A stretch of 41,288 nt of DNA, taken from an uncultured Clostridia bacterium. Its GTDB lineage: Bacteria; Bacillota; Clostridia; TANB77; CAG-508. Positions 1 to 11,708 of the stretch are shown one piece after another (the first letter of the stretch is position 1; each line of letters starts with the position of its first letter). Position numbers and translations under genes: made by a program. Below the pieces are notes generated by a model. The model was given only the letters and a program-made list of their open reading frames with translations. It was not told the DNA's origin and did no database searches. The stretch is from contig CANQMI010000004.1 in the NCBI GenBank assembly GCA_947624905.1, forward strand, positions 1 to 41,288, given 5' to 3'.

Positions 1-500
1 TATTCATAAGGTATTGGATAAATATAATTTTCTTTTGGCATTGTTTGATGGAATGCTGTATCAAATACACCTACCATTGGAACTCCTGGCATTAATCTTT
101 GACAAGCCTCTATCCCTAAAATTCCTGCTGGATTATGTAATGGTGCAAGTGGTATACATTCTTTAACTTTTTCTATTACATCATCAGTTATAACGACTGA
201 GCTTGCAAACTTTTCTCCACCATGAACTAATCTATGTCCAACTGCATCAATTTCTTTCAAATCTTTTATAACTCCATATTCTGGATGAGTAAATTGCTCT
301 AAAACAACTTTTATAGCTGCCTCGTGGTTTTCTACTGGGCATTCTATAAGATGTTTTTCTTCTCCAACTTTATGAGTTAAAAAAGAATTATTTTGTCCTA
401 TCCTTTCAAAATTTCCTTTTGCAATAACTTCTTCATTTGTCATATCAATTAACTGATATTTTAAAGAAGAACTTCCTGAGTTTAAAACTAAAATTTTCAT
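1..500 (-). CDS. ackA: Acetate kinase, N-terminal part (cut by window edge)
   Basis: Acetate kinase interconverts acetyl phosphate + ADP and acetate + ATP in the cytoplasm and is the last step of acetate fermentation. The minus-strand reading starts at ATG 498-500 and opens with [17 protein letters not shown], the classic ackA N-terminus with the NSGSSSxK phosphate-binding motif. Further in come [10 protein letters not shown] and the [12 protein letters not shown] stretch, both typical of the family. About 166 of the usual ~400 residues are present and the frame is open to the window edge, so the gene is partial because of the window, not broken. It lies directly downstream of pta (39 bases apart, same strand), the usual pta-ackA pair. 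No in-frame CGG occurs in the visible part. Confidence 0.95.
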   Translation of the reverse strand, partial: MKILVLNSGSSSLKYQLIDMTNEEVIAKGNFERIGQNNSFLTHKVGEEKHLIECPVENHEAAIKVVLEQFTHPEYGVIKDLKEIDAVGHRLVHGGEKFASSVVITDDVIEKVKECIPLAPLHNPAGILGIEACQRLMPGVPMVGVFDTAFHQTMPKENYIYPIPYE

Positions 501-538
501 TTTTAATCTTCCTTTCTCTTATTTTTATATATTTTATT

Positions 539-1561
<1,023 letters not shown>

Positions 1562-1579
1562 TTAATGTATTTATATTTT

Positions 1580-3584
1580 TTATCCTTTATTATATGGTAT
1601 TGCTATAATAAATGAAGTTCCTTCTCCTGCTTTTGATTCAAAAGTTATATCTCCATTAAATTTAGCTTTTATGTTTGCATAAGACATATATAATCCAAGT
1701 CCTGTACCATTCTTTCCTTTAGTTGTTACCATTTCTTTAAATAGTTTTTTCTGTACTTCTTTTGTCATTCCACATCCATAATCACGAATTTCAAAATTTA
1801 CATTCTTCTCGTCTTTTGTAACAAAGAAGTCTATTACTTTATTTGGCTCACCATTGTATGATTGTATTGCATTTGAGATCAAGTTATTTATTACTTGTAC
1901 TAAAGCATTAATATTTCCATATAATGTAAAATCTTTATCAACTTCTACATTATATCTTAATTCAATAAGTGCACGTTTTAGCTCATGCTTCATTAAGATA
2001 GATGAACGATTTAAAAGTTCTTCAACTGTGAAACTTTGAGCATTATCACTTGAAGATATTGCTTGACCCTTGACTGCTGTTATTACATCTGACATATATG
2101 ATATATGTGTTTTAATTTTATCTGTCCATTCTTGCATATCTTTTGCTATGTCATGGTAATCTTGATTTGTAACTTCTGGATCTCCTATAGACACATCCAA
2201 TTCTTTAATTAAATCTGTCAATGCTTCAGATGCTCCTGCAACAGACATTATTGGGGTCTTCAAGTTATGTGCTATTCCACCAATTAATTGTCCAAGTGAT
2301 GCAAAACGCTCTCTTTCCATTAACATTTGTTGATTATTATGTATTTGTTCAATATTATGCTTTGTTAAATTTTGAATTTTATTAAACTCAACAGTAAGCT
2401 CTCCTAATTCATCATTTGACACTACTGGTATTTTCCTGAATTCTTCATTATTCTTGGTGTTTATTTCATTTAAACCATTTACAATTATTTTTATTTGCCT
2501 TGCCAATGATTCTGAATAATACCAAATTAGTAATGATATTATACCAAATAATATTATAAATGTTGTTACTATATAAGTTAATGCGTCTCCTCCATTGATT
2601 GGATATCTTATTCCTATTATATAATCTTGATTGTTAACAATTATATGTTTTATATATCCTTGTGTATTAACTGCATAATGTTCATAGACCCTTCCATCAT
2701 TTTCGTCTGATAGTTCAAATATATATTGTTTGAAGAAGTCTGTTAATTCTACTCCATTTGATGTCTTGATATTCTTATCTTGATCTATTATGAAATATGT
2801 ATCTGTTCTGTTCAAATATTCTATTTTGTTTAGTTTACTTATTATTTCATTCTCTGTATATGAAGTATGTTCATTAAAAGCATAATTTAACTCTTGTTTA
2901 TAATATCTATATATGTCATTTCCTCTTGCATCTATTAGTCTTGAATAAGATACTATAACTGTAAAGAATAAACCCGCTATTAATAATGGTATTAATAATA
3001 GCATCATATCTTTTGATAGACTTGAATGTTTTGTTATTACTGTATTTTCTTTAAATGTTTTATATAAAATTGTTTTAAATAAGTTCTTAGAAAATACATA
3101 AGTTATTGTAGCATTAAATGTAAATATTGAAACTAACAATATTGCAACTGTTATTCCTGATGTTTCTACTTCATGTTTTACAATTGGCATTCCAAGTCCT
3201 ACAGTAACTGCAATAAAAGGTACTAGAATCTGTAATAAATAAAATCTTGTAGGTGCAGTAAGTAAAGTATATCTTACTTCTTCTGAGGTATACTTGGTAT
3301 CCCCATGTTTTTCCCAATTAGCAACTTTTCTAAATAGTACAAAACGTTGGAATAATATAAATACTACTACAATAAATAAATAAATTACAAAAAATTGTTT
3401 AGTATATGTTAGTCCTCCATAATCAATTTGGAACTGAGTATCTACTGTTCCTGGTGGATAGTTTAATATTCTGTACATAAATGGGTATAGTGCCCATATA
3501 CATATTGTAAATGATAAGAAATATGATAGTATAACTTTTTGGTAAGTGTATAATCCGCTCTTTTTTTTTCTTTTTTTGTGTCAT
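1580..3584 (-). CDS. Membrane sensor histidine kinase, one CGG +1 recoding site near the start
   Basis: Probable membrane-bound sensor histidine kinase, 667 residues when one +1 shift is applied. The best start is ATG 3582-3584 behind AAGGAGGTAAC; after nine codons (a lysine-rich start ending in Glu) an in-frame CGG at 3555-3557 must be read with a +1 shift to enter the long frame. This adds a membrane helix containing VILSYFLSFTICIWAL before MYRILNYPPG. Without the shift the only start is an internal ATG at 3478 with no clear ribosome binding site. Several further membrane segments, an extracytoplasmic region (about residues 225-330) and a linker follow. The HisKA box has GGIAHNLKTP (His about 439), and the ATPase domain has NLISNAI, DYGCGM and GTGLGL. 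It begins 11 bases after the NRPS stop, so it is probably cotranscribed. No response regulator is adjacent. Confidence 0.85.
3555..3557 (-). other. In-frame CGG +1 recoding site (histidine kinase codon 10)
   Basis: GAG CGG ATT in the initial frame. Skipping C gives GAG GGA TTA and joins the well-placed start (ATG 3584) to the 658-codon kinase frame. The arithmetic fits: 27 bases from the start to the CGG, and 1977 bases from the GGA to the stop. Confidence 0.8.
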
Positions 3585-3595
3585 TTGTTACCTCC

Positions 3596-6500
3596 TTATA
3601 TAAATTTAACATTTTTACAATATTCTATAATTTTTTCAAGATATTTTTCATCTATCTTTTTGTAGTGGAAACCTACATTTGACAGATATTTTTGTGTTAT
3701 TTTATTTTTGGTTTTTATATTCAAGTATGAAATATTTGTATATAAATTATAGTCATTTATTACTAGTGAATTGTCATTTAGTCCCATCTTTATAATTTTT
3801 TTATAAAAATCTTTATCATTCATCATTTTAACAGAATATCCAATATTATTAAATTTATCTACTAAAGTTTGCATTGTAAACTTTTGAGGGTTTGACATGT
3901 GGAATATCTTGTTTCTATGTCCATAATTAAATATTATTTTAATTATGGCTGTTGCTATTTCATCTACTGGTGATATATCAAACTCACATATATTACTACT
4001 TTCATAGAAAAATTTATTCTTTAGTATGAATTGTATTTTATTATAGAATGAATTGCTCTCTATATTATATTGGAATTGTCCATCACTATATCTTCCAGTA
4101 AGATTTCCTAGACGAAAGATATTAGCTTTTAATGATTTTTCTTTTATTTTTTGTAACAAGAATTCTTCTGCAAGTAATTTACTTTTTATGTAATAATTTT
4201 CTTGATAATTTTGTCCTATAAAGAAATTTTCTTCTGTAAAGTCTACATCTTCAGTTGTTCTGCTGAGTGGCATATAATCACCTGAAACACTCAAGGTTGA
4301 TATATGGTTTAGACCTATATTATATTTCATGCAAAATTCTGCTACATTTTTTGTTCCATCTACATTTATCTTTTTGAAGTCTTCATATTTTCCTATATGT
4401 TTTACTGTTGCAGCACTATGTATAACAAGATTTATTTTATTTCCTAGAGCTTCTATCTCTTCTTCTGATAAGCCAAAGTTTTTATATCTTATATCACCTA
4501 CAACAATTTCTATATTTTTAAATATATCTTCTGTATATAAATCCTTGAAATAAACTTTAAATGCGGAAATAAGTCTTTTTTTGGCATTTTCTACATTTGT
4601 TCCTCTAATCAAACAATAGACTTTTTTATTCATATTTAATAAATTTCCTAAAATATGTATTCCAAGGAAACCTGTTGCTCCTGTTAGCAAAATATTTTTT
4701 AATCTATTTGTGTTAATTACTCTCATCTTAGTTAGATCATGTTGTAAAAATGGATAAGCATCTTCAAGAGTTGATGAATCACTTGAATTTGTATTATGTT
4801 CTAATGCAAAAGATAAATCTTTAACAGTAGAATAATCATAAAAATATTGCGTTGGAATAGATATTCCTAAATCTGATAATTCAGATTGTGCTTTTATTAC
4901 TAATAATGAATCCATTCCAAGATGTGTAAAATCTTCTTCTATTCCAAGTTTTTTGATTTCTAGGCATTTCTCAAGAACTTTACAGATATTTTTTTGTAAA
5001 TCATTCTCTGGTTTTACATATTTTTCGTTTGCTTTAAGTTCAAATGGTGATGGTAGTTGCTTTTTATCAATTTTACCATTTACTGTAAGAGGCAAAGAAG
5101 GTATTGGTATAAAATATGATGGTACCATATAGCTTGGTAATTTATTTGATAAAAATAGCTTTAGTTCATAGTTTTGTATCGTAAAATCTGATATGTAGTA
5201 TGCACATAGAAAGTCTCTGTCATTGTTTGTATAATTTATAACTGTGCAGTTTTTTATAAATTTATGCTCACTTAATGCTTTTTCTATTTCGCTAAGTTCT
5301 ATTCTATATCCCCTTATTTTTATTTGTGTATCTGCTCTTCCATAGAAAAGCAATTCTCCGGTCTTTTGTCCAGCTTACCATATCTCCTGATTTATACATA
5401 GTTAATTTTGGATTAAATATATCTTGAACAAAACTCTTACTAGTTAAATCAGGCTTTTGATAATATCCTTTTGAAACTCCATCTCCAGATATGTATAGTT
5501 CTCCCTTGATTCCTGGTGGACAAAGTTTTAGATTTTTATCAAGAACATAGAATTTAACATTAGCCATAGGCTTTCCTATTGTTAATATTTTTACATTTCT
5601 TTCTATTTTCTTTGAGCTTACTCCTACCGTCGTTTCTGTTGGACCATACATATTATATATCTCTGCAGATGTTAATGCTTGTATACTTTTTATAAATGGT
5701 ATATTAAATGACTCTCCTCCAATTCCTATATCTGTAAGAGATTTCATACTATGGTTTTCTTTCATAGAAGACATTATTGATTGAATTTTACTTGGAGTTC
5801 CATATAGAATGTTTACTTGATGTTTTGTGATCAAGTCATTCATTTTTCCAAAATCATTTTGTTCTTCTTTTGATGCTAATACTAAAGTCAAACCATTTAA
5901 AAGAGTAACCCATAGTTCATATCCGAATACATCAAAAGATATAGATGCTGTTGAAATAACTTTCTTATCTTTTGTATAATCTATTACTTTTGATATTCCG
6001 CAATAAATAATTGTGGAAATTTTTATGTGTTATTGTAACTGCTTTTGGCAAACCAGTAGATCCTGATGTATATAACAAATACATTGGATCATCTGAGCTA
6101 ATTTCCACCTTTTTGTAGTTTTGTTTATTCTCTATTTTTGTGTTCAAATTCCACTCTATTTTATTTGGCAATTTTAATTTTAAATCAGATATTACATATT
6201 GAGAATCTGAATTCTTGATCATGTACATTTTTCTATCTTTTGGATGAGATGTATCTATTAATACATATGAGCATCCACATTTTAAAATAGCGAGTGTTGC
6301 AACTATTAAATCTATAGAGCGTTCTAAAATTACAGATATATTTCTTCCTTTTTGTACATGATATTCTTTTTGTAAATATCTTGAAAGTTCATTTGATTTT
6401 TCATCTAGTTCTTGATATGTTATCTCTTTTCCCTGACAAATTATAGCCGTTTTTTTAGGATGAAGTTTTACCTGTTTTTCAAATAAATCAATAATAGTTT

Positions 6501-7863
6501 TTTTCTTATCATAGGCAACTTTTGTATTGTTAAATTCATTTAATATTTTATCTCTTTCTTCTTCTGTTGTAAGTTCAATATCTTTTATTAATATATTTGG
6601 ATTATCCATAATTTGCTCACAAATATATAATAAGCGATTGTGTATATCTTTTATTTGTGAAAAATCATATATTCTATTTTGATAATCATACATAAAAGAA
6701 AATGTATCAGTATCATCCATATCATATATATTGAGTAGCAATGGAATTGTTAAATATCCGCTAAATAGCCATTCTGAGTCATAAGGGACATTTCCCTCAT
6801 TATGGTTCGTTCTAGCGTTTTGATATGAAACTGAAGTGTTATAAATATTCTCTTTTATTTGAAATCTTGACTTGATATTAGTTATTAATTCTTGAAGCGG
6901 ATATCTTTGGTGTCTTAAATAAGAAAATTGTGATTTGTTTAAAGATGTTATTTCATCATAAAAGCTCGTATTTTCTTCAATATTTATTTTGTATAACATA
7001 TTGTTTACAAAAAGTCCAAAAGTTTCTTTTTCTTTTTTACCGCTTCTATTTATAATTGGTGTAGATATGACTACATTATTTGTCTGTTTTACCTTGCTTT
7101 CATAGATAGCCATTACAGATAGTATAAATGTAAAAGGTGATATTTTCATCTCTTTGCAAAATTCTACTATTCTTGATGTCATCTTCTTTGATAATTTAAA
7201 CTCTGTTCTAGTTGCTTCATACGTCAAATTTGATGGGCTAGTTCCTTGATACATATTTTCAAATATATTTTCTGAAAATAAGTCTTCCCAGAACTGCTCA
7301 TCTTGTTTAAATCTAGAGCTTTGTAAATATTCTGTCTCTGATTTTATAAAATCTGTATATGGATATAAATTATTATCTATTTCGATTTTTTCATTCTTGA
7401 TTAATTTAGAATATATAGAAATAATTGTGCTTATTAGCATACTTACAGACCAAGCATCTGTTAATAAGTGATGCACACATAAGATGAACCCTCCAGTTCC
7501 ATCTTCGTTTTCAAATGTTGTAAATCTATATAATGGTAAATCATATAGCTCAAATGGTTTCCTTGATATTTGTAAGCACATTTCTTCTTGATTTTCAGGA
7601 TTTAATACAACATGGTCGATTTTAAATGGTTCATAATCTTTTTTATATTGTTTAATAGTGTCTTGATCAACATGTAGCTGATAACGAATATTGTCTGTAT
7701 TTTTTACAAAGATGCGAATTGCTTTTTTTAATTCTGCAAAATCTACTTTTTCATGTATACTTATTTTACCTACTATATTATTCATGCTAGTTCCTGGATA
7801 AAATTGTTCCATTGTAATTATCGCCTTTTGTGGTGTTGTTAGGTCAAATAGTTTTTCGCTCAT
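3596..7863 (-). CDS. Nonribosomal peptide synthetase, C-A-T-R module, two CGG +1 recoding sites
   Basis: Single-module NRPS of about 1421 residues once two +1 shifts are applied. The condensation domain (about 1-440) has HHLLTD at 131-136. The adenylation domain (about 455-960) has YTSGSTGLPKA, FDVFGYELW, NMYGPTETTVG, KSGDMV, YGRADTQIKIRGYRIE and NGKIDKKQLP. The carrier domain has LGMDSLLVIKA (Ser about 985). The thioester-reductase domain (about 1050-1421) starts at NILLTGATGFLG and has a YxxxK pair (YIKSK). Terminal reductases usually release aldehydes or alcohols. CGG sites at 5998-6000 and 5358-5360 separate three open segments; CGGN read as glycine gives NYLLGISK and the conserved KDGELLFYGR. 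Start ATG 7863 follows AAAGGGGAAA. Divergent from an acyl-AMP ligase, with the histidine kinase downstream. Substrate not predictable by eye. Confidence 0.9.
5358..5360 (-). other. In-frame CGG +1 recoding site (NRPS residue 835)
   Basis: GAC CGG AGA in frame. With the C skipped it reads GAC GGA GAA, giving KDGELLFYGR, where this glycine is conserved in adenylation domains (motif A7-A8 region). Without the shift the protein ends about 25 codons later, before the carrier and reductase domains. Confidence 0.9.
5998..6000 (-). other. In-frame CGG +1 recoding site (NRPS residue 622)
   Basis: TTG CGG AAT in frame; with the C skipped, TTG GGA ATA. This joins the condensation/early adenylation segment to the FDVFGYELW segment. 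Without the shift, translation stops about 12 codons later. Confidence 0.9.
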
Positions 7864-7937
7864 TCTATATTTCCCCTTTTCAACATTATTCGTTTTTTTA
7901 ATTATATATATCTTTTTTTAAAAAATCAAGAAAAATA

Positions 7938-7967
7938 TTGAAAAATTTTTTAATAGTATGATAGAAT
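7938..7967 (+). promoter_or_regulatory. Candidate sigma-A promoter for the acyl-AMP ligase
   Basis: TTGAAA at 7938-7943 and TAGAAT at 7962-7967 with an 18-base spacer, in the intergenic space between the divergent NRPS and ligase genes. The region is very AT-rich, so chance matches are possible. Confidence 0.4.
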
Positions 7968-8020
7968 AAAAAGTAAATAATTACCAAAAATTTTGATAAG
8001 TATCTATGGGGGGATATATT

Positions 8021-9661
8021 ATGAATGAAAATATCGTAAATTTTAGACAATTAATAAATATTGCAGAAAGAGGAAATCCTGATCATATCGCATATGAATT
8101 TAAAGAAAATATTTCAAAGGATTCTTCACCATCAATTGTAAAAGTAAAATATTGTGATTTTAAAGATGATATTGTTGCACTTTCAACTGCATTATTAAAT
8201 CTTGATTTACAAGGTGAAAGAATTGTTCTTGTTGGTAATAACAGTTACAAATGGTGTGTAAGTTATCTCGCAATCACTACTGGAAATATGATCGCTGTTC
8301 CACTTGATAGAGCATTGCCAGAAAATGAAATGGAAAATCTTATTAAAAGAAGTGGTGCTAGTGCTATCATTTTTGAAGATAAACACAAAGATGTTGTTGA
8401 AAAGATATTAAAACAAGATTCTAACAATATTAAATATGCAATTGCAATGAATCAACCTAATGATCAAGATAATATAAAAAGTTTTGATTGTCTAATTAAC
8501 CAAGGAAGAAAACTCATTGCTAATGGAGATAATACATATGATAATATCGTAATCGACAATAAAAAAATGAGTGTTATGATATTTACTTCAGGAACTACTA
8601 ACACTCCTAAAGCAGTTATGCTTTCTCAATATAATATTTGTTCAAACGTTGTTGCTTTTAGCCACTATGCAAAAGTTACATCTGATGATACATTATTATC
8701 TTTTTTACCAATACATCATACTTTTGAATGTACTGCAACTTTCTTGTTTGGACTTTATTCTGGAGCAAAAGTTGCGTTTTGTGATGGTTTGAAATATTTA
8801 CAAGATAATCTAAAAGAGTACAATGTATCTGTATTATTTGCAGTTCCCCTTGTTTTGGAAACAATGTATAAAAAAATTATAAAAAATATAAATGAAAATA
8901 AAGAACCAGATGCAATTAGTAAATTTAAAGGAAATTTGAGATTAGTTTTATGCGGTTCTGCCCCTTTAAATGTAGATACGATTCATGGTTTCAATGATTT
9001 AGGAATAGAATTTATTCAAGGTTATGGTTTAACCGAAGCTTCACCTATTATATCTGCTGAAACAAATGATAGCAAAAGACCTGGTTCAATTGGCCGTGTT
9101 TTGGATAACTTAGAAATTAAAATAGATAATCCTGATATTACTGGTGTTGGAGAAATCACAGTAAAAGGTCCAAGTGTTATGATTGGATATTACAATAATC
9201 CAGAAGAAACTAAGAAAGTACTAAAAAATGGATGGCTTAGCACAGGAGACTATGGATACCTTGATGATGATGGTTTCTTATACATAACTGGTCGTAAAAA
9301 AGATCTTATAGTTCTTAAAAATGGAAAAAACGTATATCCACAAGAATTAGAAGCTCTAATTAACAAGATTCCTTATGTTATAGAAAGTATTGTGTACCCT
9401 AGAGAAGAAAGTTCTCGTGATACTGCTTTATGTGCTGAAATTGTTTATTCTGAAGATTTAATTGTAGATACTCTTGGAGATAAATCTGTGCTTGAATATA
9501 AAAATATTCTTTGGAATGAGATAAAAGAAATAAATAAATCTTTGCCAATTTATAAACATATTAAACAGATTTCTATCACAACTACACCTTTTGCAAAAAC
9601 TACAACTCAAAAAATAAAAAGATATGAAGTGTTGAAAAATTTAAACTTAGCAACATCATAA
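8021..9661 (+). CDS. AMP-dependent fatty acyl ligase / acyl-CoA synthetase
   Basis: ANL-superfamily adenylating enzyme, about 546 residues, activating a carboxylic acid (likely a fatty acid) as acyl-AMP and passing it to CoA or a carrier protein. Visible motifs are FTSGTTNTPKAVMLS (phosphate-binding loop), FLPIHHTFECT, GYGLTEASP, STGDYGYLDDDG, and the hinge GRKKDLIVLKNGKNVYPQE. The start was chosen at ATG 8021 behind the GGGGGG run; an in-frame ATG at 8006 lies in the ribosome binding site region. It is divergent from the NRPS, so it may supply the acyl group for a lipo-initiation condensation. That link is inference; a housekeeping long-chain acyl-CoA synthetase is the alternative. It contains a CGG triplet only out of frame (TGC GGT) and its reading frame is intact. 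Confidence 0.88.
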   Translation: MNENIVNFRQLINIAERGNPDHIAYEFKENISKDSSPSIVKVKYCDFKDDIVALSTALLNLDLQGERIVLVGNNSYKWCVSYLAITTGNMIAVPLDRALPENEMENLIKRSGASAIIFEDKHKDVVEKILKQDSNNIKYAIAMNQPNDQDNIKSFDCLINQGRKLIANGDNTYDNIVIDNKKMSVMIFTSGTTNTPKAVMLSQYNICSNVVAFSHYAKVTSDDTLLSFLPIHHTFECTATFLFGLYSGAKVAFCDGLKYLQDNLKEYNVSVLFAVPLVLETMYKKIIKNINENKEPDAISKFKGNLRLVLCGSAPLNVDTIHGFNDLGIEFIQGYGLTEASPIISAETNDSKRPGSIGRVLDNLEIKIDNPDITGVGEITVKGPSVMIGYYNNPEETKKVLKNGWLSTGDYGYLDDDGFLYITGRKKDLIVLKNGKNVYPQELEALINKIPYVIESIVYPREESSRDTALCAEIVYSEDLIVDTLGDKSVLEYKNILWNEIKEINKSLPIYKHIKQISITTTPFAKTTTQKIKRYEVLKNLNLATS

Positions 9662-9664
9662 TGT

Positions 9665-9698
9665 AAAAAAGAAACTCCTTTCAAGGAGTTTCTTTTTT
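9665..9698. terminator. Bidirectional terminator between convergent genes
   Basis: Perfect 16-bp inverted repeat with a 2-base loop (A6-GAAACTCCTT / AAGGAGTTTC-T6). It serves the ligase gene on the plus strand and the small membrane-protein gene on the minus strand. Confidence 0.92.
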
Positions 9699-9704
9699 AC
9701 CAAA

Positions 9705-9971
9705 TTATTGATTAGTAAATCCATCTGAATAGTTGATAAGTTCATGTCCAGCTACAACACCTACGGTGACCATGTACCATGCGACAGGGACTCCCACAAT
9801 AATTTTGACTACTCCCCATACGATAGGAATCACCTGAAATCCTGCATTTGCCGCATTGATTATCTCGATAATGGATTTGATAAAACATTTATACACTCCA
9901 AAGTAGATTCCAATGCCAACAGCAAGCAGTATCAGGATTACTCCTAACACCCGCAGTAAGAAGCGTTTCAT
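9705..9971 (-). CDS. Small membrane protein, foreign-looking, contains in-frame CGG
   Basis: No function recognised. An 88-residue hydrophobic protein with one membrane helix near residues 4-28 (VLGVILILLAVGIGIYFGVY) and another around 48-75 (VIPIVWGVVKIIVGVPVAW). Codon use differs from its neighbours, with CTG, CGC, GTC and ATC, which suggests horizontal transfer. Start ATG 9971 follows GAGGATAGCAAT, and a strong promoter candidate lies upstream, so it looks like a self-contained one-gene unit. Codon 7 is an in-frame CGG (9951-9953). In the standard code this is Arg and the frame continues. If CGG were recoded as in the native genes here, the reading would be GGG TGT TAG and stop at once. 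It is therefore either an intact standard-code import or silent in this host. Confidence 0.6.
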   Translation of the reverse strand: MKRFLLRVLGVILILLAVGIGIYFGVYKCFIKSIIEIINAANAGFQVIPIVWGVVKIIVGVPVAWYMVTVGVVAGHELINYSDGFTNQ

Positions 9972-10021
9972 ATTGCTATCCTCAACTTTCCTAATTTGGT
10001 TTTTTTATAAAATATGTATTA

Positions 10022-10050
10022 ATTATATCATTATTTACATAAAATAGCAA
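10022..10050 (-). promoter_or_regulatory. Sigma-A promoter for the 9705-9971 gene
   Basis: Minus strand TTGCTA (10045-10050), 17-base spacer, TATAAT (10022-10027), placed about 50 bases upstream of the ATG. Near-consensus with ideal spacing. Confidence 0.72.
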
Positions 10051-10103
10051 GTATTTTATATTTACTATAAAATGCTTGCAAAATTTTCATATATTTTAGG
10101 TGT

Positions 10104-10189
10104 TGGTGCGAGCAATGGGACTTGAACCCACACGTGATTTCCACACACGCCCCTCAAACGTGCCTGTCTGCCAATTCCAGCATGCTCGC
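10104..10189 (-). tRNA. tRNA-Leu (anticodon GAG)
   Basis: The minus strand gives a 7-bp acceptor stem GCGAGCA/TGCTCGC, a D-arm with the GGAATTGGCAGAC signature of tRNA-Leu, an anticodon stem CACGT/GCGTG with loop TTGAGGG (anticodon GAG, reading CUC/CUU), a long variable arm, the T-loop TTCAAGT, discriminator A and an encoded CCA. The long variable arm and A73 support leucine identity. It is the only tRNA in the window, so the tRNA responsible for CGG decoding cannot be seen here. Confidence 0.95.
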
Positions 10190-10329
10190 ATTTATTTATT
10201 TGTATTTTAACATAAATTTTGATAAAAATAAAGAATTTTATTTTAAAATATTGTATAATTAATTAGATTTTGATATCAAGATTACCAAAATGCGAAAATT
10301 AAAATAGTATTTATATAGATGGAGGTTAA

Positions 10330-11208
10330 ATGGATTTAGCGTATACAATAAATTCAAACAAATATGATAACATCAAACAAATTCTAAAAGAAGAATTTGC
10401 TATTTCTTCTCGCCTATTTCTAAAACTAAAAAGAGAAAATCATATTTATTTAAATGATACTCCTATCACCCATGATAACATTTTACATCAAGGTGATATT
10501 ATTGGAGTAGATTTGAATTTCGTTGAAGATAACTCAAATATAGTAAGTACAAAAATGGATTTGAAGGTTTTATATGAGGATAATTATATGTTAATACTAG
10601 ATAAGCCTTCTGGTATAGCTGTACACCCTTCTTTATCTCATTTTGAAACCAGCCTTTCAAATGGAGTTAAATATTATTTCGATAGCATTGGTTTGCAAAG
10701 AAAAATAAGGATTGTAAATAGACTTGATAGAGATACATCTGGAATTGTCATCTTCGCTAAAAATGAGTATATTCAAGAAGGTCTCATTTCTCAAATGAAA
10801 AATAATATTTTTCAAAAAGAATATATCGGAATATTGGTAGGCATACTTGATAATAAATATGGTACAATAGATGCTCCGATCTCAAGAAAAGAAAATAGCA
10901 TAATAGAAAGATGTATTGATAAAAATGGGCAATCTTCAATAACTCACTATCAAGTAATAGATGAAAATAATAACATGAGCCTTGTCCACTTTAAACTAGA
11001 AACTGGAAGGGCCCATCAGATTCGTGTTCATTCTAAATTTTTAGGTCATCCAATTTTAGGTGATACTTTATATGGTACATCATCAAACCTTATATCAAGG
11101 CAAGCTCTGCATTCCCAGAAAGTAAAATTTATCCATCCAATCACTAAAAAAGAAATGACTATAGTTTCTCCTATTCCAAAAGATATAGAAAATGCAATTA
11201 GAGGTTAG
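10330..11208 (+). CDS. RluA-family rRNA/tRNA pseudouridine synthase
   Basis: Isomerises specific uridines in structured RNA to pseudouridine. The 292-residue protein has an N-terminal S4-like RNA-binding region (about 14-70, including HQGDIIGV) and a catalytic domain with LYEDNYMLILDKPSGIAVHPS, the active-site motif NRLDRDTSGIVIFAKN (catalytic Asp in LDRDTSG), LETGRAHQIRVHSKFLGHPI and GDTLYG. The usual HRLD histidine is Asn here, a mild deviation. The start ATG follows GGAGGTTAA closely. It is one of only two clearly native plus-strand genes; its single CGG triplet is out of frame (ATC GGA), without a frame change. RluA, RluD and related enzymes cannot be separated by eye. Confidence 0.93.
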   Translation: MDLAYTINSNKYDNIKQILKEEFAISSRLFLKLKRENHIYLNDTPITHDNILHQGDIIGVDLNFVEDNSNIVSTKMDLKVLYEDNYMLILDKPSGIAVHPSLSHFETSLSNGVKYYFDSIGLQRKIRIVNRLDRDTSGIVIFAKNEYIQEGLISQMKNNIFQKEYIGILVGILDNKYGTIDAPISRKENSIIERCIDKNGQSSITHYQVIDENNNMSLVHFKLETGRAHQIRVHSKFLGHPILGDTLYGTSSNLISRQALHSQKVKFIHPITKKEMTIVSPIPKDIENAIRG

Positions 11209-11224
11209 AAAATCTAACCTCTAA
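11198..11224 (+). terminator. Terminator of the pseudouridine synthase gene
   Basis: 11-bp inverted repeat TTAGAGGTTAG / CTAACCTCTAA with loop AAAAT. Its left arm includes the stop codon, and TATTTTAT follows. Confidence 0.85.
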
Positions 11225-11246
11225 TATTTTATCTTGAAAATTTAAG

Positions 11247-11588
11247 AGTAAATCTATAAGCCGGGTTCTGTCGTGAATAGTCATTTATCTCGAATATATA
11301 TTACTATATATCTCTAGCCGCTTCTTTTTTTTCAAGAAACTGACGAGCAGTCTTATGTTCTTGAATCTCGCGTTGCTCCAGGTGGGGTTTACACTGACCC
11401 AATATGTCACCATACTGGCGGTGAGCTCTTACCTCGCCTTTTCACACTTACCAACTAAAATAGCTGGCGTTTATTTTCTGTTGCACTTTCCTTGAGGTCT
11501 CCCTCACTGGACGTTATCCAGCACCATTGCTCTATGGAGCCCGGACTTTCCTCATATACAAAAGTATACGCGACTATTCAATTTACTC
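11247..11588 (-). ncRNA. rnpB: RNase P RNA
   Basis: Catalytic RNA of ribonuclease P, which matures tRNA 5' ends. The minus strand carries the conserved GAGGAAAGTCCGGGCTC block near the 5' end, the mid region containing ACGCGAGATTCAAG, and the diagnostic 3' end ACAGAACCCGGCTTAT. The termini (AGTAAATTGAATAGT... and ...AGATTTACT) can pair to close helix P1. About 340 bases, normal for a bacterial RNase P RNA. Exact ends are estimated from P1. It fills the only stretch of more than 300 bases here without a protein gene. Confidence 0.95.
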
Positions 11589-11661
11589 TAATAATTATTG
11601 TAAACTAAATTTGTAACTTTGTCAAGATGAAAACTCTTTTGAAACTCCACCAAATAAAAGG

Positions 11662-11698
11662 ACCTCGCCTGTCAGTATAAGACTGAACAAGGCGAGGT
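11662..11698 (-). terminator. Terminator of the 11709-12314 gene
   Basis: 9-bp stem ACCTCGCCT / AGGCGAGGT enclosing a smaller inner hairpin, followed on the minus strand by CCTTTTATTT. It lies immediately downstream of the membrane-protein stop codon. Confidence 0.82.
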
Positions 11699-11708
11699 AT
11701 GGTTTTGC

